A stretch of 64,000 nucleotides of DNA. Origin: Elysia crispata (Eukaryota > Mollusca > Gastropoda > Plakobranchidae). Position 1 is the first letter of the stretch. Each line of letters begins with the position of its first letter. Where the stretch lies: assembly GCA_033675545.1 (NCBI GenBank), contig JAWDGP010004990.1, positions 62,001 through 126,000 of the forward strand, written 5' to 3'. Positions 25,819 to 41,863 of the stretch are shown here, piece after piece. The notes beneath the pieces were generated by a model that searched no databases, was not told the origin of the DNA, and worked only from the letters and a program-made list of their open reading frames with translations. Made by a program: the position numbers and the translations under genes.

Positions 25819-28160
25819 CTGCAAGTGGAAAAAAGAGTAACATCTCTTACTTTTATCGCTTTCGAAATAATAAAAAAAAAAATCGGCCAGAAATTCCAAT
25901 TTCGTAGCATTATCATAAATATTAAGCCGTATTATGAGGTGAACTTGGGGGAGAAGGGGAAGTCACTTAAAATTATTACCAATACAAAATATAATTTTCG
26001 AAAAAAAAAAAAAAAAGAAAATTTATGTACTAAAATGAAGGAGGGAAAAGTTATTTTTTTTTTTTGTGAGTTTTTTTTTTTTTTCAGAAGATGATAATCA
26101 TTACCATAACTATTATATTCTCGTTATTGTCAAAAAATCGTGTTTCCGAATAAAGTAATATACAATGCAATATCATGACGTCTAAGACCATTCAAAATAA
26201 CACACTGGCAGTTTGATATAGATCAGTAAATAATCAGTGACAGTTTTCTGTCCGACATTGTCTAAATTGTTTTTTAAAAGTATTTCAAAAATAAACAGTT
26301 GCACCATTATTGCTCTTTACTCACTCTTATTTCATTCTGCGTCTTTGTTCAAATCTTTATGTTGTATTTTTTTTCTTTAAATTACACTTGCTTCCCAGAT
26401 TATCTTAATCACTTTTCGAAACAGCACGTCAAATCGTCAAATAATCCAATTAAACAACGAATTTGAAATGCGAAAACACTTGATATCTTTTAAACTTCTA
26501 TTTTGACAGTTTTGTTAATATTTCACTCAGCAGTCTTGTTCTACTATGTTCCTCAGTTAAAGTCCACTTATGGTTTACTAATGTCTAAATCCAGATTATG
26601 GATTTCAGCCAGCATATTATTGTTTTCCTCAGTCTGTTTACCGAGATTTGCCAGTGATTCAGCCAACCTTATGTATTACGATTGACCGAGCGCCAGATTT
26701 AGCGCAGTCGGTAAACATCCAGTAGACCAGCAATACGTCTCTAAATCTTAATGCTACAAACGGAGCCCTTTACTGCTTTTTGTATTTTCCTTTTTTCATT
26801 ATTTGTAATCAAAGTATTGTACTTTACTTAAGTGGCTTAATCCATTCCGCCCCAATCTGCATTGTGACGCAATGCGGTCATGGATTATCTGGACAACAGC
26901 TCACAGTGGATTATAGTCATTTATAAGTGAACAAACGGTCAATGTCCAAACATAAATCAATAAGTTATCTTGGGTCAAAGCGTGCAAAAATGTTTCAGAT
27001 TGTTTGAAAACCACAGAAAGGTTTTGATTTTTTTAAATTCAACCGTCTTTGGTAAATAACTTGTATTTGTTGGACAGCTTTTTAAGATAATGAGGAAAGG
27101 ATGTTTTCAGCAGAACTTTAAATCAGTCATCAAAGTATCATTCACTGAGTGTCTGGAAGCACTATTATCGAGACATACATTTTGTGTTTTGTCAACCCTT
27201 CATATCTCAGAATAGCTTTAAAGAATGACGGGCAGTGCCGCATATTAATTATTTGTGTTTTAACAAAAGCAGTCCTCTACTCGTCCGCGTGGATACATCT
27301 TTTTGAACTTGATAAGAAAAGAGAAAAGAAAAAATTTTTGGCACGAGATGACAAAATATAGTTCAAATAAAAACTTTCAAAATGATCGACCTCAAACTTA
27401 TATTATTCAAAAATAAATCTGAGATTTTGGCCATATCTCAATGAATAAAAAATGATTTTTTTTATGGTCACAAAATCATGTTCTACCATAAGGTCTTTCA
27501 TGACCCCTTGAAGATGAGAAAAATTCGTATAGTCCAGTGCTATTTCACTCGTATAAACACGTAGATTATAATAGCCTGTTGCAGTAAAATATGTATCAAA
27601 TAAACAGTTTAAAAAATAAAAATATAAGCTAATTTTATACAATCCAAATCTATTCTAAGATCTTCTGAAATGTTAATGACTAATCACGTTTATGTTTAAT
27701 TAAAGTGCGCAGCTATGATATCCAGTAAGACATTGCACATAATATTTTTTTTTTGATTTATAGTCTCCTAATAATATTTAGAGGAATCTTAAAATACATT
27801 TTTGAAAGTACAGAATACGCTGATACTCCATATAGGTTTGATATGAAATTTTATGAATTAATAAAAAAAAAAAAATGGTCCTGCAATTCATCATAAATAA
27901 AGATTTCATGTTGATCAAAATGTAAAATGCGCGAATTCAATATTTGAATAATACAATATTAAATACATAGTGATTGAATAGACATCATCATGTAGTGTAT
28001 CTATTTTGCACACAATTCATATGTAGTTTATCAAATAGATGTGCATATAGGACTATTATTAATTTAAGAATCAGATAAATGGAGGAGAGTTGTGATTGTG
28101 CATGAGATTTTAGAAGTAAGCTGTAGAGATAGAAAACAGACGAGCAGAAATAATATATAG
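25819..28160. other. presumed intron of the minus-strand gene, with one SINE fragment
   Basis: AT-rich sequence immediately upstream of the terminal exon's acceptor. A-rich and T-rich runs lie at about 25996-26015 and 26055-26085, and the SINE fragment is at 26688-26755. No second exon with paired splice signals could be supported. The minus frame at 27403-27642 is Tyr/Phe-rich without family features. Confidence 0.45.
26688..26755 (+). mobile_element. tRNA-derived SINE head fragment
   Basis: GCGCCAGATTTAGCGCAGTC followed by GGTAAACATC matches an A box (TRGCNNAGTNGG). It begins with the same GCGCCAGAT words as the SINE head at 54380-54442 (minus strand), which suggests one family. The B box is degenerate here, so this copy is old or truncated. 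Confidence 0.6.
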
Positions 28161-28161
28161 A

Positions 28162-30883
<2,722 letters not shown>

Positions 30884-30936
30884 AATATTAAAAATGCAAC
30901 CATGCATCGATTAAAGATTATGCGAGCACTGGATAA

Positions 30937-31001
30937 TAATAATATAACAATAATGATAATAATAATAATAATACTAATACTAATACTAATAATACTAATA
31001 C

Positions 31002-31066
<65 letters not shown>
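30937..31066. repeat. (AAT)n/(ACT AAT)n microsatellite
   Basis: AAT units mixed with ACT units to about 31010, then a perfect (AAT)n to 31066, where the sequence switches directly to AAG. Confidence 0.97.
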
Positions 31067-31095
<29 letters not shown>

Positions 31096-31717
31096 AAGAA
31101 GAAGAAGAAGAAGAAGAAGAAGAAGAAGAAGAAGAAGAAGAAGAAGAAGAAGAAGAAGAAGAAGAAGAAGAAGAAGAAGAAGAAGAAGAAGAAGAAGAAG
31201 AAGAAGAAGAAGAAGAAGAAGAAGAAGAAGAAGAAGAAGAAGAAGAAGAAGAAGAAGAAGAAGAAGAAGAAGAAGAAGAAGAAGAAGAAGAAGAAGAAGA
31301 AGAAGAAGAAGAAGAAGAAGAAGAAGAAGAAGAAGAAGAAGAAGAAGAAGAAGAAGAAGAAGAAGAAGAAGAAGAAGAAGAAGGAGAAGAAGAAGAAGAA
31401 GAAGAAGAAGAAGAAGAAGAAGAAGAAGAAGAAGAAGAAGAAGAAGAAGAAGAAGAAGAAGAAGAAGAAGAAGAAGAAGAAGAAGAAGAAGAAGAAGAAG
31501 AAGAAGAAGAAGAAGAAGAAGAAGAAGAAGAAGAAGAAGAAGGAGAATGAGAAGAAGAAGAAGAAGAAGGAGAAGAAGAAGAAGGACAAGAAGAAGGAGA
31601 AGAAGAAAAAGAAGAAGGAGAAGGAGAAGGAGAATAAGATTGAAAAGAAGAAAGAGAAGAAGAAGGAAAAGAAGAAGGAGAAGGAGAAGAAGAAGAAGAA
31701 GAAGAAGAAGTAGTAGT
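31066..31717. repeat. very long (AAG)n tract, about 650 bp
   Basis: From 31066 to about 31541 there are close to 160 AAG units with a single GGAG-type interruption near 31383. After that come about 170 bp of AAG mixed with AGG, AAA and GAC units. It is an all-purine strand of about 650 bp. The poly-Arg, poly-Ser and poly-Phe open frames over it are repeat translation products. Pure (GAA).(TTC) tracts are known to form triplex (H-DNA) structures and to be length-unstable. Confidence 0.99.
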
Positions 31718-32460
31718 GCGTCGTTTGCTTAAACAACATCTTTCCCTCTGATGGGAAATACAATCAAGCAACATTTCGCAAGTCTCTACTTTGGTTAAAA
31801 AATGATGTATGAATTAATCTTCTAATCATTACAAGTCTGTAAACCCTTGCGTGCACAATGATGTTAAAACTGGTGGCGTAGGTGTCAACTGTGTCCAGAC
31901 CTAATATGTTTACTCACACGGATGCCAATTACAGGAAGGATTACTAAGGCTAATCCCAAACAGATTTGGCACAGGATTATCTTGTTGTTTTCAAGTAAGA
32001 CGACCTTATTCGAAAAGCTGTTTAATGTCAATCACAGCAATGGAAATGCTTATCGTATGACAGAAGTAGCTTTCTCCTACTGTCGTGCTTTGCTCGATTT
32101 CAGTGAACCAGAAAGTTTCTTCATTCACAACTGAGATGGTCTTTCATAGTAGACCCAAAATAAAATCAAAGATAGGTATAGTTAAAAAAAAACATCTTAT
32201 AGATAATTACAAAAGAAACTGAAGAGAAAACACAGGAGTAGAAATATAATCCCCCATACAGGCTTAATTGATAGAATTCAGGGTCTTTGGTTCAAGGAGA
32301 TTTTCCTGAAGTAGGTTTACCTCAACTAGTTTAATATGCTCAAAGTAATATACTGTCTTTTGGGTTTTTTTTTTTTTTCGATTGACTGGCAGATGGGATA
32401 CATTTGGTTTCCTTTTGATTCTCCGATTTATAACTTTTTTTTCGAAAGCAAAGATAGGGA
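31718..32460. other. non-coding stretch
   Basis: The frame at 31922-32134 is not recognisable and lacks clear splice context. A T-run lies at about 32367-32379. Nothing else is seen. Confidence 0.5.
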
Positions 32461-33999
<1,539 letters not shown>

Positions 34000-34400
34000 A
34001 ACAGCTCAAAAGAAATCCTTAATACCAAATACCCAGGGAAGATAACAAAAAAATCTCTGTATAGAAAAACCGATCTCAATTACCATCCTTGAAAACCGGT
34101 GACGCCTGTCGGACATATTCTGAGGCGAGATATAGACATCCGAGTAGACAAAGCTATTGAGGCATACTTTGTTCCTAAAGGTGATAAATTTTGAGTTAGT
34201 CCGATATCAACACTGTCAACAGTTAGCAACCAACACCTCTGTGGCATACCAGCTGGTGAAATTACACTCAAAACCAAGAGCGACCTAGACCAGATGAAGT
34301 CAACAGCAAAGGACAGAACTCTGTGAAGGAGACTATCAGCGAACATCCGAGAGGCAGCTGAGGTGATCAAGTCGGGGCACTAGGATGTGAACGGCGTGAA
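34000..34400 (+). pseudogene. decayed LINE ORF2 C-terminal fragment
   Basis: On the plus strand one frame reads KEILNTKYPGKITKKSLYRK, then GHILRRDIDIRVDKAIEAYF, VPKGDKF, PISTLSTV and AAEVIKSGH, with in-frame stops at several positions. The order and spacing match the LINE tail at 30485-30776 (DKAxExxFxPxGDK, then PIxTLxxV, then a final Ala/Glu-rich block). Here it also includes the upstream ILNxK and GHILRR segments that usually follow the reverse transcriptase. This is a dead copy of the same or a closely related family, in the opposite orientation. Confidence 0.68.
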
Positions 34401-34941
<541 letters not shown>

Positions 34942-34954
34942 CAATTTCATCACT

Positions 34955-36765
34955 ACTAATCAATCAATCAATCAATTAAGTGACGTGCTCTTTAGCTTAG
35001 GCGATCATGACTTTCCACGGATCTCTATCCCTCGTCGCTTTCAGTGCATCTGTTACTGGTCCTACTTTTAGCTACTTTGTTAGTTCATCCAAAATCTTTT
35101 AACGCTGTTTTCCACTGATGTATTTTTTTTCAATCAATTCAATTGTCACAAGATGTTCTAGTTGCTCTCTTCTCTTCACATGGCGGTTTTTAATAAGCGA
35201 TCTTGTGCCAGTTTTTTGTAACACTGTTTCGTTTGATTTCTTTGTAATACATGAAGTTTGTAGCATTTTCCATAAGAACTAACTTTTACCTCAATTTGTT
35301 TTTTCGTACCTTTTGAAATTGTCCAGGCCTCGCATCCATGCATCACAATGGGTTCAATATAGTACGCCATGATCAAGGGCTCTTCGTTTTATGTGGATGG
35401 CAAGGAGTTTATTTGCTAGTGTTGATTTCATTCCCCTAAAATAAAACCCTTTTTTTTTTTGCTTGCACTATTCTTGACGAAGTTCAGTGTTGTTTTGTCC
35501 ATTGTTAGATATTAGAATTTATCCCTTTGCTTGAGTTTCTTCCCGTTGATAAAGATGATGATCATTGTTTCGATTGACGACCGTTATTTCTGTCTTATTG
35601 TTATTCAATCCCAACACTGTCATTCTGGTTTCTTCTTCAACAATGTGGATAATTGTTGCAAGTCTTCTATATTTTCTGCAATTTAGACAGTGTCATCAGC
35701 ATATCTCAAGTTATTTACTTTATGCCCTCCTAATTTAACTCCTGGGTATCCCTCTAAGTTCTACATAATTTTTTCACTGTAGAGAAAGAGACGGTCTTAG
35801 GAAAGCACACATGGCTTGTCTGGCACCACACTTTATTTTTTTAAATGAGCTGATTTCCCCATCGACTCGCATTGCTGCTGTCTGTTCCCAGTACAAGTTT
35901 TTGATCACTCGTAGGTATTTTCCATTTATCTCCAACTGTGTTAGTTGAATGAGAATCTCATATTTAGGTATCCTGTGAATGAGCATCTTTTCTTTCCAAA
36001 GATTTCTTCTATGTTTTTGAATATTGTTTTTTTATTTTCGGTACTTCTGTGATACCGGTATAGTTCGATGATTCTGCATTTGTCATTGATTCACTTCTCT
36101 TTGGCTTCATCACATTTTTACTGATTTCCTTATGCAATATTTGTTATTTCATTTCTTTTATTTTTACTTGTCTTCTTTTTACCATCTAGCCCAAAATATA
36201 CTTTTGCCTTATTTTTCTTTCGACTCTTGGTATTTGTTCCATACAGTCTGTGACCGCTACATAAAACTTTACCCATTGTTGATCCATCATCTCAGCTTTT
36301 CCTAAGACTTCAAATTTATTTTGAACAGCCACACGATACTTTTTTCTAGAGGTCTGGTTAGATTCTAATAAAGCCAAGTCAAGTTTGATGATTTAGGTTT
36401 ACTTCTGGTTTTCTTAAGCGTCAGTTTGAATTTAGCAGGCACCTAACATGATCACTATAACAGTCTGCTCCAGGTTAGGCCTTTGCTAAGAGAAGCGCAC
36501 TTCTAAATCTTTTATTGATCAGAATGTAATCGATCTAATTTATGCTTTTAATATCCTGGGTTTTTCCATGTCCATTTCCTTCCTGTTGGTTGCTGAAACC
36601 ATACGTTTCCGATAATAAGGGTGTTGGTATGACACCATTCATTACTGATAGCAAAGAACTGTTCCTTATTCTTCCAAAGCTGCCATAAAAAACAACAAAA
36701 CAAAACAAACAAAACAACAATAACAGCAGCAGCAACAACAAAAACAACAACAACAAAAGCTAAGA
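34955..36765 (-). pseudogene. decayed LINE: endonuclease end, reverse transcriptase and C-terminus
   Basis: About 1.8 kb on the minus strand carries, in the right order but broken by stops and frameshifts, pieces of an APE-endonuclease/reverse-transcriptase LINE. From the 5' side there is RKWTWKNPG then IDYILI (endonuclease C-terminus, about 36530-36610) and a linker with DQQWVKFYVAVTDCMEQIP (36186-36377). Next come KNLYWEQTAAMRVDGEISSF (35774-35986), the catalytic RYADDT (YADD at 35692-35703) and HGCEAWTISK (35176-35376). The end is ATRDRDPWKVMIA (about 34990-35030). The element finishes in a short (TTGA)n tail at about 34957-34978. No intact frame survives, so it cannot encode an active enzyme. 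It is a different family from the fragments at 30.5 and 34.1 kb. Confidence 0.85.
36689..36763. repeat. CAA/AAAC-rich low-complexity tract
   Basis: Imperfect AACAAA, CAACAA and CAGCAG units at the 5' edge of the recognisable LINE sequence. Confidence 0.85.
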
Positions 36766-36914
36766 TTACTTCTGTAGGAACCGGAAAAAAATGAGTGACA
36801 ACATGGATGCGTAAAGCAAATTAATCAGTTAACCAAGTTAAAAATGAAATCTCGCTATCAAAATGTAATCTTGATATTTACACCTTACATATATGATGGG
36901 ATCGTTAAGTTATT

Positions 36915-37125
36915 GGGGGGTGTGGCGGTTAATTCCCAGTGGTACCGGGTGATCTCAGGCCTTATTTGCATGTCAAACTTATGCCTCCACTGAGCACAGT
37001 GAGACCAAAATGATGAAACCCTGAACTGTCCGACCGACGATATGAGGATGGAACCAGCGAGGAAGGTTCTTACGAATCTCAGGGCGGATGCTCTAGTCCC
37101 ACAGCCACTGGCGCTCCTGTCTTAA
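36915..37125 (-). mobile_element. tRNA-derived SINE
   Basis: On the minus strand GTGGCTGTGGGACTAGAGC and ATCCGCC (about 37086-37108) correspond to the A-box half of a tRNA, and GCTGGTTCCATCC (about 37045-37057) to a B box. The element probably continues left through the GC-richer segment to about 36915. Both promoter boxes carry substitutions, so the copy is probably inactive. Confidence 0.6.
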
Positions 37126-37929
37126 CTGCACCGTGCATTATTTGATATAAAACAAGTACAGGATGGACTGAAAATTGGAAACTTCATTTATATTTATCAC
37201 GAATTCTTTAATAGTTTATTGCATTGTAGTTCAAAATGTAATTCCTTTACACTGCTTACACATAAGAGGTTGTTTGCGTCTCATTTCTCTCAAAGAATAA
37301 TTAATTAAAAAAAAAAAGAGTTCCTGCAACTGTCGTATTGTTCACATAATTGTTTTCCCTCTATGAGAATAGTTAATTTTGTAAACTGCAAATCTATTAA
37401 CAAATCATATAAAAAATCTATTATCATGTAGATTTAAACAAATTGACATATATGAATTCCAGCTAGACAGCACCTTTAAGTACTTTTTTTTTGCAGGAAA
37501 TCAATAAGTTATACTTCTAATAAGCATTAAAACGGATCTTTCAATAGATACGACAATTATAAATTTGGCTAATTTCCAGTATACAATTTTGACCAGAGAC
37601 ATAAATATAGACAACAAAATTCTTTCTAAATTATTCCAAGTTTAAACAAAAAAAAAAAAAAAAAAAATTACTTTCTTATATTTATATTTGTCCTGTCTAG
37701 CTCTTTCTTTCAGGCAAAAGCTGATTGGCTCCCCCCCACCAACCTAGTCTTCAGTTAGCTTTTCGTATGTCGGAACATGCCTCTGTTAAGTTATATTGTT
37801 TGTTTGTGTGTTTATCCAGATGTCCAGTCCCCTCTCCCTGCCTCTGTCTTTCCTCTCTCTCACTCTCTTTCTTCTTCAGTCCCTCTCATCATGCTCTGTG
37901 TCTTTCTTGCTCTATCTCTCTTCTTCTCT

Positions 37930-37930
<1 letters not shown>
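37126..37930. other. AT-rich non-coding stretch
   Basis: An A-run of about 20 bases lies at 37649-37668. No gene is supported. Confidence 0.5.
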
Positions 37931-37980
<50 letters not shown>

Positions 37981-38041
37981 GTCTGTCTGTCTCTCTCTCT
38001 CTTTCTGTCTGTCTGTCTCTCTCTCTCTTTGACTCTCTCTA
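37931..38041. repeat. (CT)n/(GTCT)n microsatellite
   Basis: (CT)n of about 40 bp, then alternating blocks of GTCT and CT. The Leu-Ser frames are artefacts. Confidence 0.95.
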
Positions 38042-38811
38042 TACCCAAGATTCCTTACTGCAATTTTCTACATGAGAGAAAAGCTTAAACTGAGTGGTGC
38101 AAGATACTAGATTGATTGAAATCCATTATAAATTATATCCATTGCCTAGAAGGTGTTCCAAAAATTTATAATGATATTCATATCCATTATAAAAATATTA
38201 ATGTCATACACACACAGACACAAAGAAAAACAAAACCAACAACATTTTATTGTTTGCTTCACAGTGGTGTCGATATTATTTTTGGACTTTCTTTCTTCTC
38301 GCCTCTTCTATCTAAGGGATATAACTCATGTTTACAATATATGAGACAAAGTGCACAGTTACAAACCATTTTTTCCTGTACTGTTAACGCTGTGCGGCAA
38401 CAGAGTTTGTGAATCCCAATGCAGCAACATAGTCATTAGCGTATTGTGCATGTTAGTGTATGCGGTTCTTAGGAAAATATAAAGCAAAAGAGGCTCAGTA
38501 CGAACCATTGTGAAATCCTCTGAAAGTAAACATTTACAAATTCATGAGTTTTTCTATTGTGTGTAACTAACAGCACTAACGTGTCTTCGAATAAGGTTAA
38601 TCGTACAGAGGACTCAGAACTCCCATAGTATTCAATGGGAGCAACAGCACGAATATACTCATATTTGGACGGCTTCAATGATGTTGTAAAGTTGAGAGTA
38701 AAGTACACTATCAATTTGAACGCAGCTATATTGTAAACACACAGTGGTTTTTGATGACCTTTACAAGTACCACTAGTTCCTCCTCCTTCTCCTCCTCCTC
38801 TTGCTGCTGCT
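38042..38811. other. non-coding stretch
   Basis: The minus-strand frame at 38469-38800 has mixed composition for about 85 residues but no family match I can name and no defensible splice signals. Its apparent start lies across a (TAC)n array. Confidence 0.4.
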
Positions 38812-38938
<127 letters not shown>

Positions 38939-38969
38939 TGTCTGTGGGAGTGGCCCCCGGGGGGGGGGG

Positions 38970-40180
38970 CACAGTTGCTCTAGATAAACTGGAGTTAAGA
39001 ATTATTTATCTCTATTTATTTGCGGTTCTTTTAAGAATATTGAAATTCACGTCAGTCGAGGACAGAAATCTTGGAAAGAGGACGGTGAAGATAGAAAAAT
39101 GAACAGAAAGATACTGCCCCACTTTCCCAAAGCCCTCTCCCAAATAAACAAACGGAATCAAACCAGCCCACACGTCTCCACTCTCGAGTCACAACACGGT
39201 TTTTTTCCCTCAACAGCGTCTGCTGTGTAAGCCCTCAGTGGCGGTGGCGCACTACAGCGAACAATCTTTTATAGTCCTAGATCAAGCATTCGATGATAGC
39301 TCAGGTTCAGAGTATATGTCATGCGCTCGGATAAATAACTGGATGCTGCCTTTATACAAAAAGAAAAAAAAAGAGGTAAAAATGAATGATCTAGAATAGA
39401 AGTGCAGAAAAGAATCTAGATTCTTGATGGATTGAAAGATAAGAAGATTCTCTCTCCAACTGTTTCGAAAAAATTGAATTCTACAGGTGTCTGAAAAGTG
39501 CGTGTTGCTCTCTGTATAGTTTGGTCCATTTGTATTACCCAGACCTAGATCTAGATTCAAGGGTATTGTAGCACATGAATTGTTTACCTCTAGTTGGTCT
39601 AGATTAAAATAGATTAGGCTAACCTATATAAATCCATTAGAAATAATCGAAAATTACTAAATTAATATAATATAGGTCACTAGATCTAGATCTAGATCTA
39701 TACCCGGACCCTGATAGTGAAAGTAACAGGCTTAAAGTTAAATCAATTAAAATTAAATCTACATCTAGATCTAGATTTTGAAAAGTTTAGACTATATCTA
39801 AAAGAATTATTGAAAAGTGAAATATTGCATTTTGCAGACATAATTTATATATGATCTCTAGATCTAGTTAGATCTTGACACATCAAGGTATCAGCAATTT
39901 TAGATTTGTGCTAAGGAGTAATTTAATCTACAGTCTTGATCCATGCAGCTAGAATCTTAAACCTAATCTAAGCAAAGAATCATCATTTTTAAGAACCTTT
40001 AATTTCACCAATCTGAAGTTTCATTGTGGAAAAGGACTTCCAAATGGGTATGATACCTCTTTCATACTAAAGAGTGCTTCGTTTGATCGGGCCATAGAAA
40101 AAAATTAATTTGGTTTTTGTATATTTTATGTAAATCATTTTCCAACAATGAATTACTGAGAAAAAAAAACTATGGCATCA
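38970..40180. other. non-coding stretch with CTAGAT word cluster
   Basis: A GC-richer patch lies at about 39170-39265. CTAGAT-type words cluster at 39540-39870. No gene is supported. Confidence 0.5.
39540..39870. repeat. TCTAGATCTAGA-type palindromic word cluster
   Basis: Many copies of the overlapping palindromes TCTAGA and AGATCT, with the densest runs at about 39683-39700 and 39760-39778. This is the same word family as at 23205-23275. Confidence 0.8.
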
Positions 40181-40182
40181 TA

Positions 40183-40416
40183 TCGACGCCTCAGTTTACA
40201 TTTGTTCTTTGTCCAGTTTCACTACAATTACAGCTAGCGTCAATTTCGATCCTCTAAAATTAATTTTAGAACCAAAAGGCAAGCAAAGTAGGTCAATTTC
40301 TCATTACATAATTTTTTATATCCAACATAATGAGTATAGGGTGAACAAAATTTTAAAAGCAATTTTCTCAAAACTATGTCATGTGGACATAAAACAAATG
40401 AAAACTGAGGCGTCGA
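40183..40416 (+). mobile_element. MITE copy 1, TA-flanked, about 31-bp terminal inverted repeats
   Basis: A 234-bp element begins TCGACGCCTCAGTTTACATT and ends with the reverse complement of TCGACGCCTCAGTTTTCATT. The ends match over about 31-34 bp with three mismatches. TA lies immediately outside each end (40181-40182 and 40417-40418), as expected for Tc1/mariner-type target duplication, although TA could also be part of the inverted repeat. A second copy in the same orientation is at 60776-61029. The interior is AT-rich and encodes no transposase, so it is non-autonomous. The open frame at 40209-40433 is incidental. It lies about 1.3 kb upstream of the kinesin exon. Confidence 0.87.
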
Positions 40417-40418
40417 TA

Positions 40419-41641
40419 TCTTATAAATACTAAATCAGCTTACCCATTCGGGAGTCCTTCTATGTTATCTAGAAATCTAGCCTTTCTGACCAGAGGCTAA
40501 AAAATCTGCATCTTAAGTTTAGTCTGCACTTGACCTGAGAAGGCAAAGACAAGATGAGGAATGTAATTCAAATCATAGATCTAGTTGTAACAATAAAATG
40601 AAAGGTAGATTCTAAGTGATGATCTAGATAGTTTCAAATCAGTCTATGTACTTCTTATGTCTAAATCTCAGAGGAAAACAGTTTTTCAAAAGCATTGACA
40701 TTAAACAGTGAGAAGGATCTTCAGGGTGTTCCAAGTCAGAAATTCTGAAACATTTTTCAAAATTTTGCTTACTTTTACTTTGATGTAGTCCAGATCGACA
40801 CAACTGAAGATTCAACAATTTTGAACGGTTGCCTTAATTGAAATTGATGAGAAAGGAAAATAATACTGGTATGGAAATTGTTAAAATCTAGATGTTTTTA
40901 GAAAATCTGTGGAGTCTGGACACCAAGCTGCAGCCCTTCAGTTAGAGTACTTCTCTTAATTGGGCTTTTAAAATGCAAAATAGGTGTTGGGGTAATTGTA
41001 ACACTCATTCTGCAAATTGCGCTGAGTTAACAGATATCTTTCCAATTATTTTTAACCCTTTGCAGAAGGAATTTCTCTCACCACCTCTTGCTATAGAGGT
41101 CTTGAATATATAAAGTCAGTGACACTAAAGTTACCATTTCAGCCTTAACCAAGATTTTTACTTGGGAACCCTTAAGAAACGATGTTTAGAAGTAATTATG
41201 AAACAAAATGGCAAAATAGTCAGAAGTCAATTGAGATTTTTTCTTGCATCCGTGTGAAAAAAGGAGATGATGAATGTTTCTAAAGGTTTGAAAGTATTTC
41301 TTTTTTTTTTTTAAATTCCTTTTTTGTACACTAAATCATGGAAAAATTATAAACATTCACACTCAGCCTAAATTTCAACAGAACTTTAATGTGGATTGAG
41401 ATATTAAAAAAAAGTCTTGTGCAAAATTATTAATAATTTCCATGTAATAGTAGTAGTTTAGCCCCTAATTAAGACCATTTAAATTGTTAAAAAAAAGCCC
41501 AGGTCAAGTAAGAGTGTGTTCTTTAGTGAAGGTTTAATTTAATTATGGATGTCTTTGAAATTAGTCACATAAAAAGGGGTGATCTCTTTTGAAGAAGTCT
41601 CATTTGAAGGCACATTGTCAATATTTACCCTTCACCTACAG
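40419..41641. other. non-coding stretch upstream of the kinesin exon
   Basis: Any promoter and 5' UTR exon of the plus-strand gene should lie here or further left. No TATA box, CpG-rich island or 5' UTR exon could be singled out. A 3' splice-like site (CCCTTCACCTACAG) ends at 41641. Confidence 0.4.
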
Positions 41642-41863
41642 ATTTGAAGAGCTTTTTTTCGTTTGGATTACTTTTGAAGGGTTGACTCTTGAAATGATTA
41701 CCTTCATGGATATTATCAGAGTGTGCAATTCATGGTGACACCAGCCGATTTTGATCAAAATGGATAAAAGTGAAATTGAAAGTGAGGATATACCTGCAAC
41801 CAATGGACCACCGGAGTCGGATAGTTCTGCAGGAGATGACACAAGTGTACGTGTAGCTATCAG
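41642..41863 (+). other. proposed first coding exon with 5' UTR portion
   Basis: A possible acceptor (pyrimidine-rich, ending CACCTACAG at 41641) would open an exon running to the donor CAG/GTAAAG at 41863/41864. An in-frame TGA at 41736-41738 precedes the ATG at 41760, so translation most likely starts there. If the acceptor is not used, the transcript may instead start within this stretch. Confidence 0.4.
41760..41863 (+). CDS. N-terminal coding exon of a kinesin-like motor protein (KIF21-like)
   Basis: From ATG at 41760 the frame runs 34 codons plus two bases to a canonical donor (CAG then GTAAAG). The first 27 residues are acidic and low in structure. The exon then ends DDTSVRVAIR. Kinesin motor domains start with the strand VRVAVRIRP, and KIF21-type proteins carry it within the first 10-15 residues after a short acidic lead such as ESSVRVAVR. 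A phase-2 intron exactly before IRP is consistent with that. A motor of this family moves along microtubules toward the plus end; KIF21 members also restrain microtubule growth. The rest of the motor (P-loop, switch regions) is not in the window, so the match rests on about eight residues plus splice context. KIF4, KIF7 or KIF27 relatives are possible. Confidence 0.55.

Noticed and set aside
25819..25916. Upstream ATG extending the 25-kb frame to 289 residues
   Set aside because: The added 33 codons cover a pyrimidine-rich splice acceptor and A/T-rich intron sequence, so they are intron translation.
34080..34370. Minus-strand frame of 96 residues
   Set aside because: The opposite (plus) strand here carries LINE C-terminal homology, so this frame is its shadow.
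38469..38800. Mixed-composition minus-strand frame of about 85 residues
   Set aside because: No family match or supported splice sites, and its start depends on a (TAC)n array. Left as non-coding.
40209..40433. 74-residue open frame
   Set aside because: It lies almost entirely inside the MITE at 40183-40416 and is not shared as a frame by the second copy.
41636..41842. Minus-strand frame of 68 residues
   Set aside because: It is the antisense shadow of the kinesin-like first exon.
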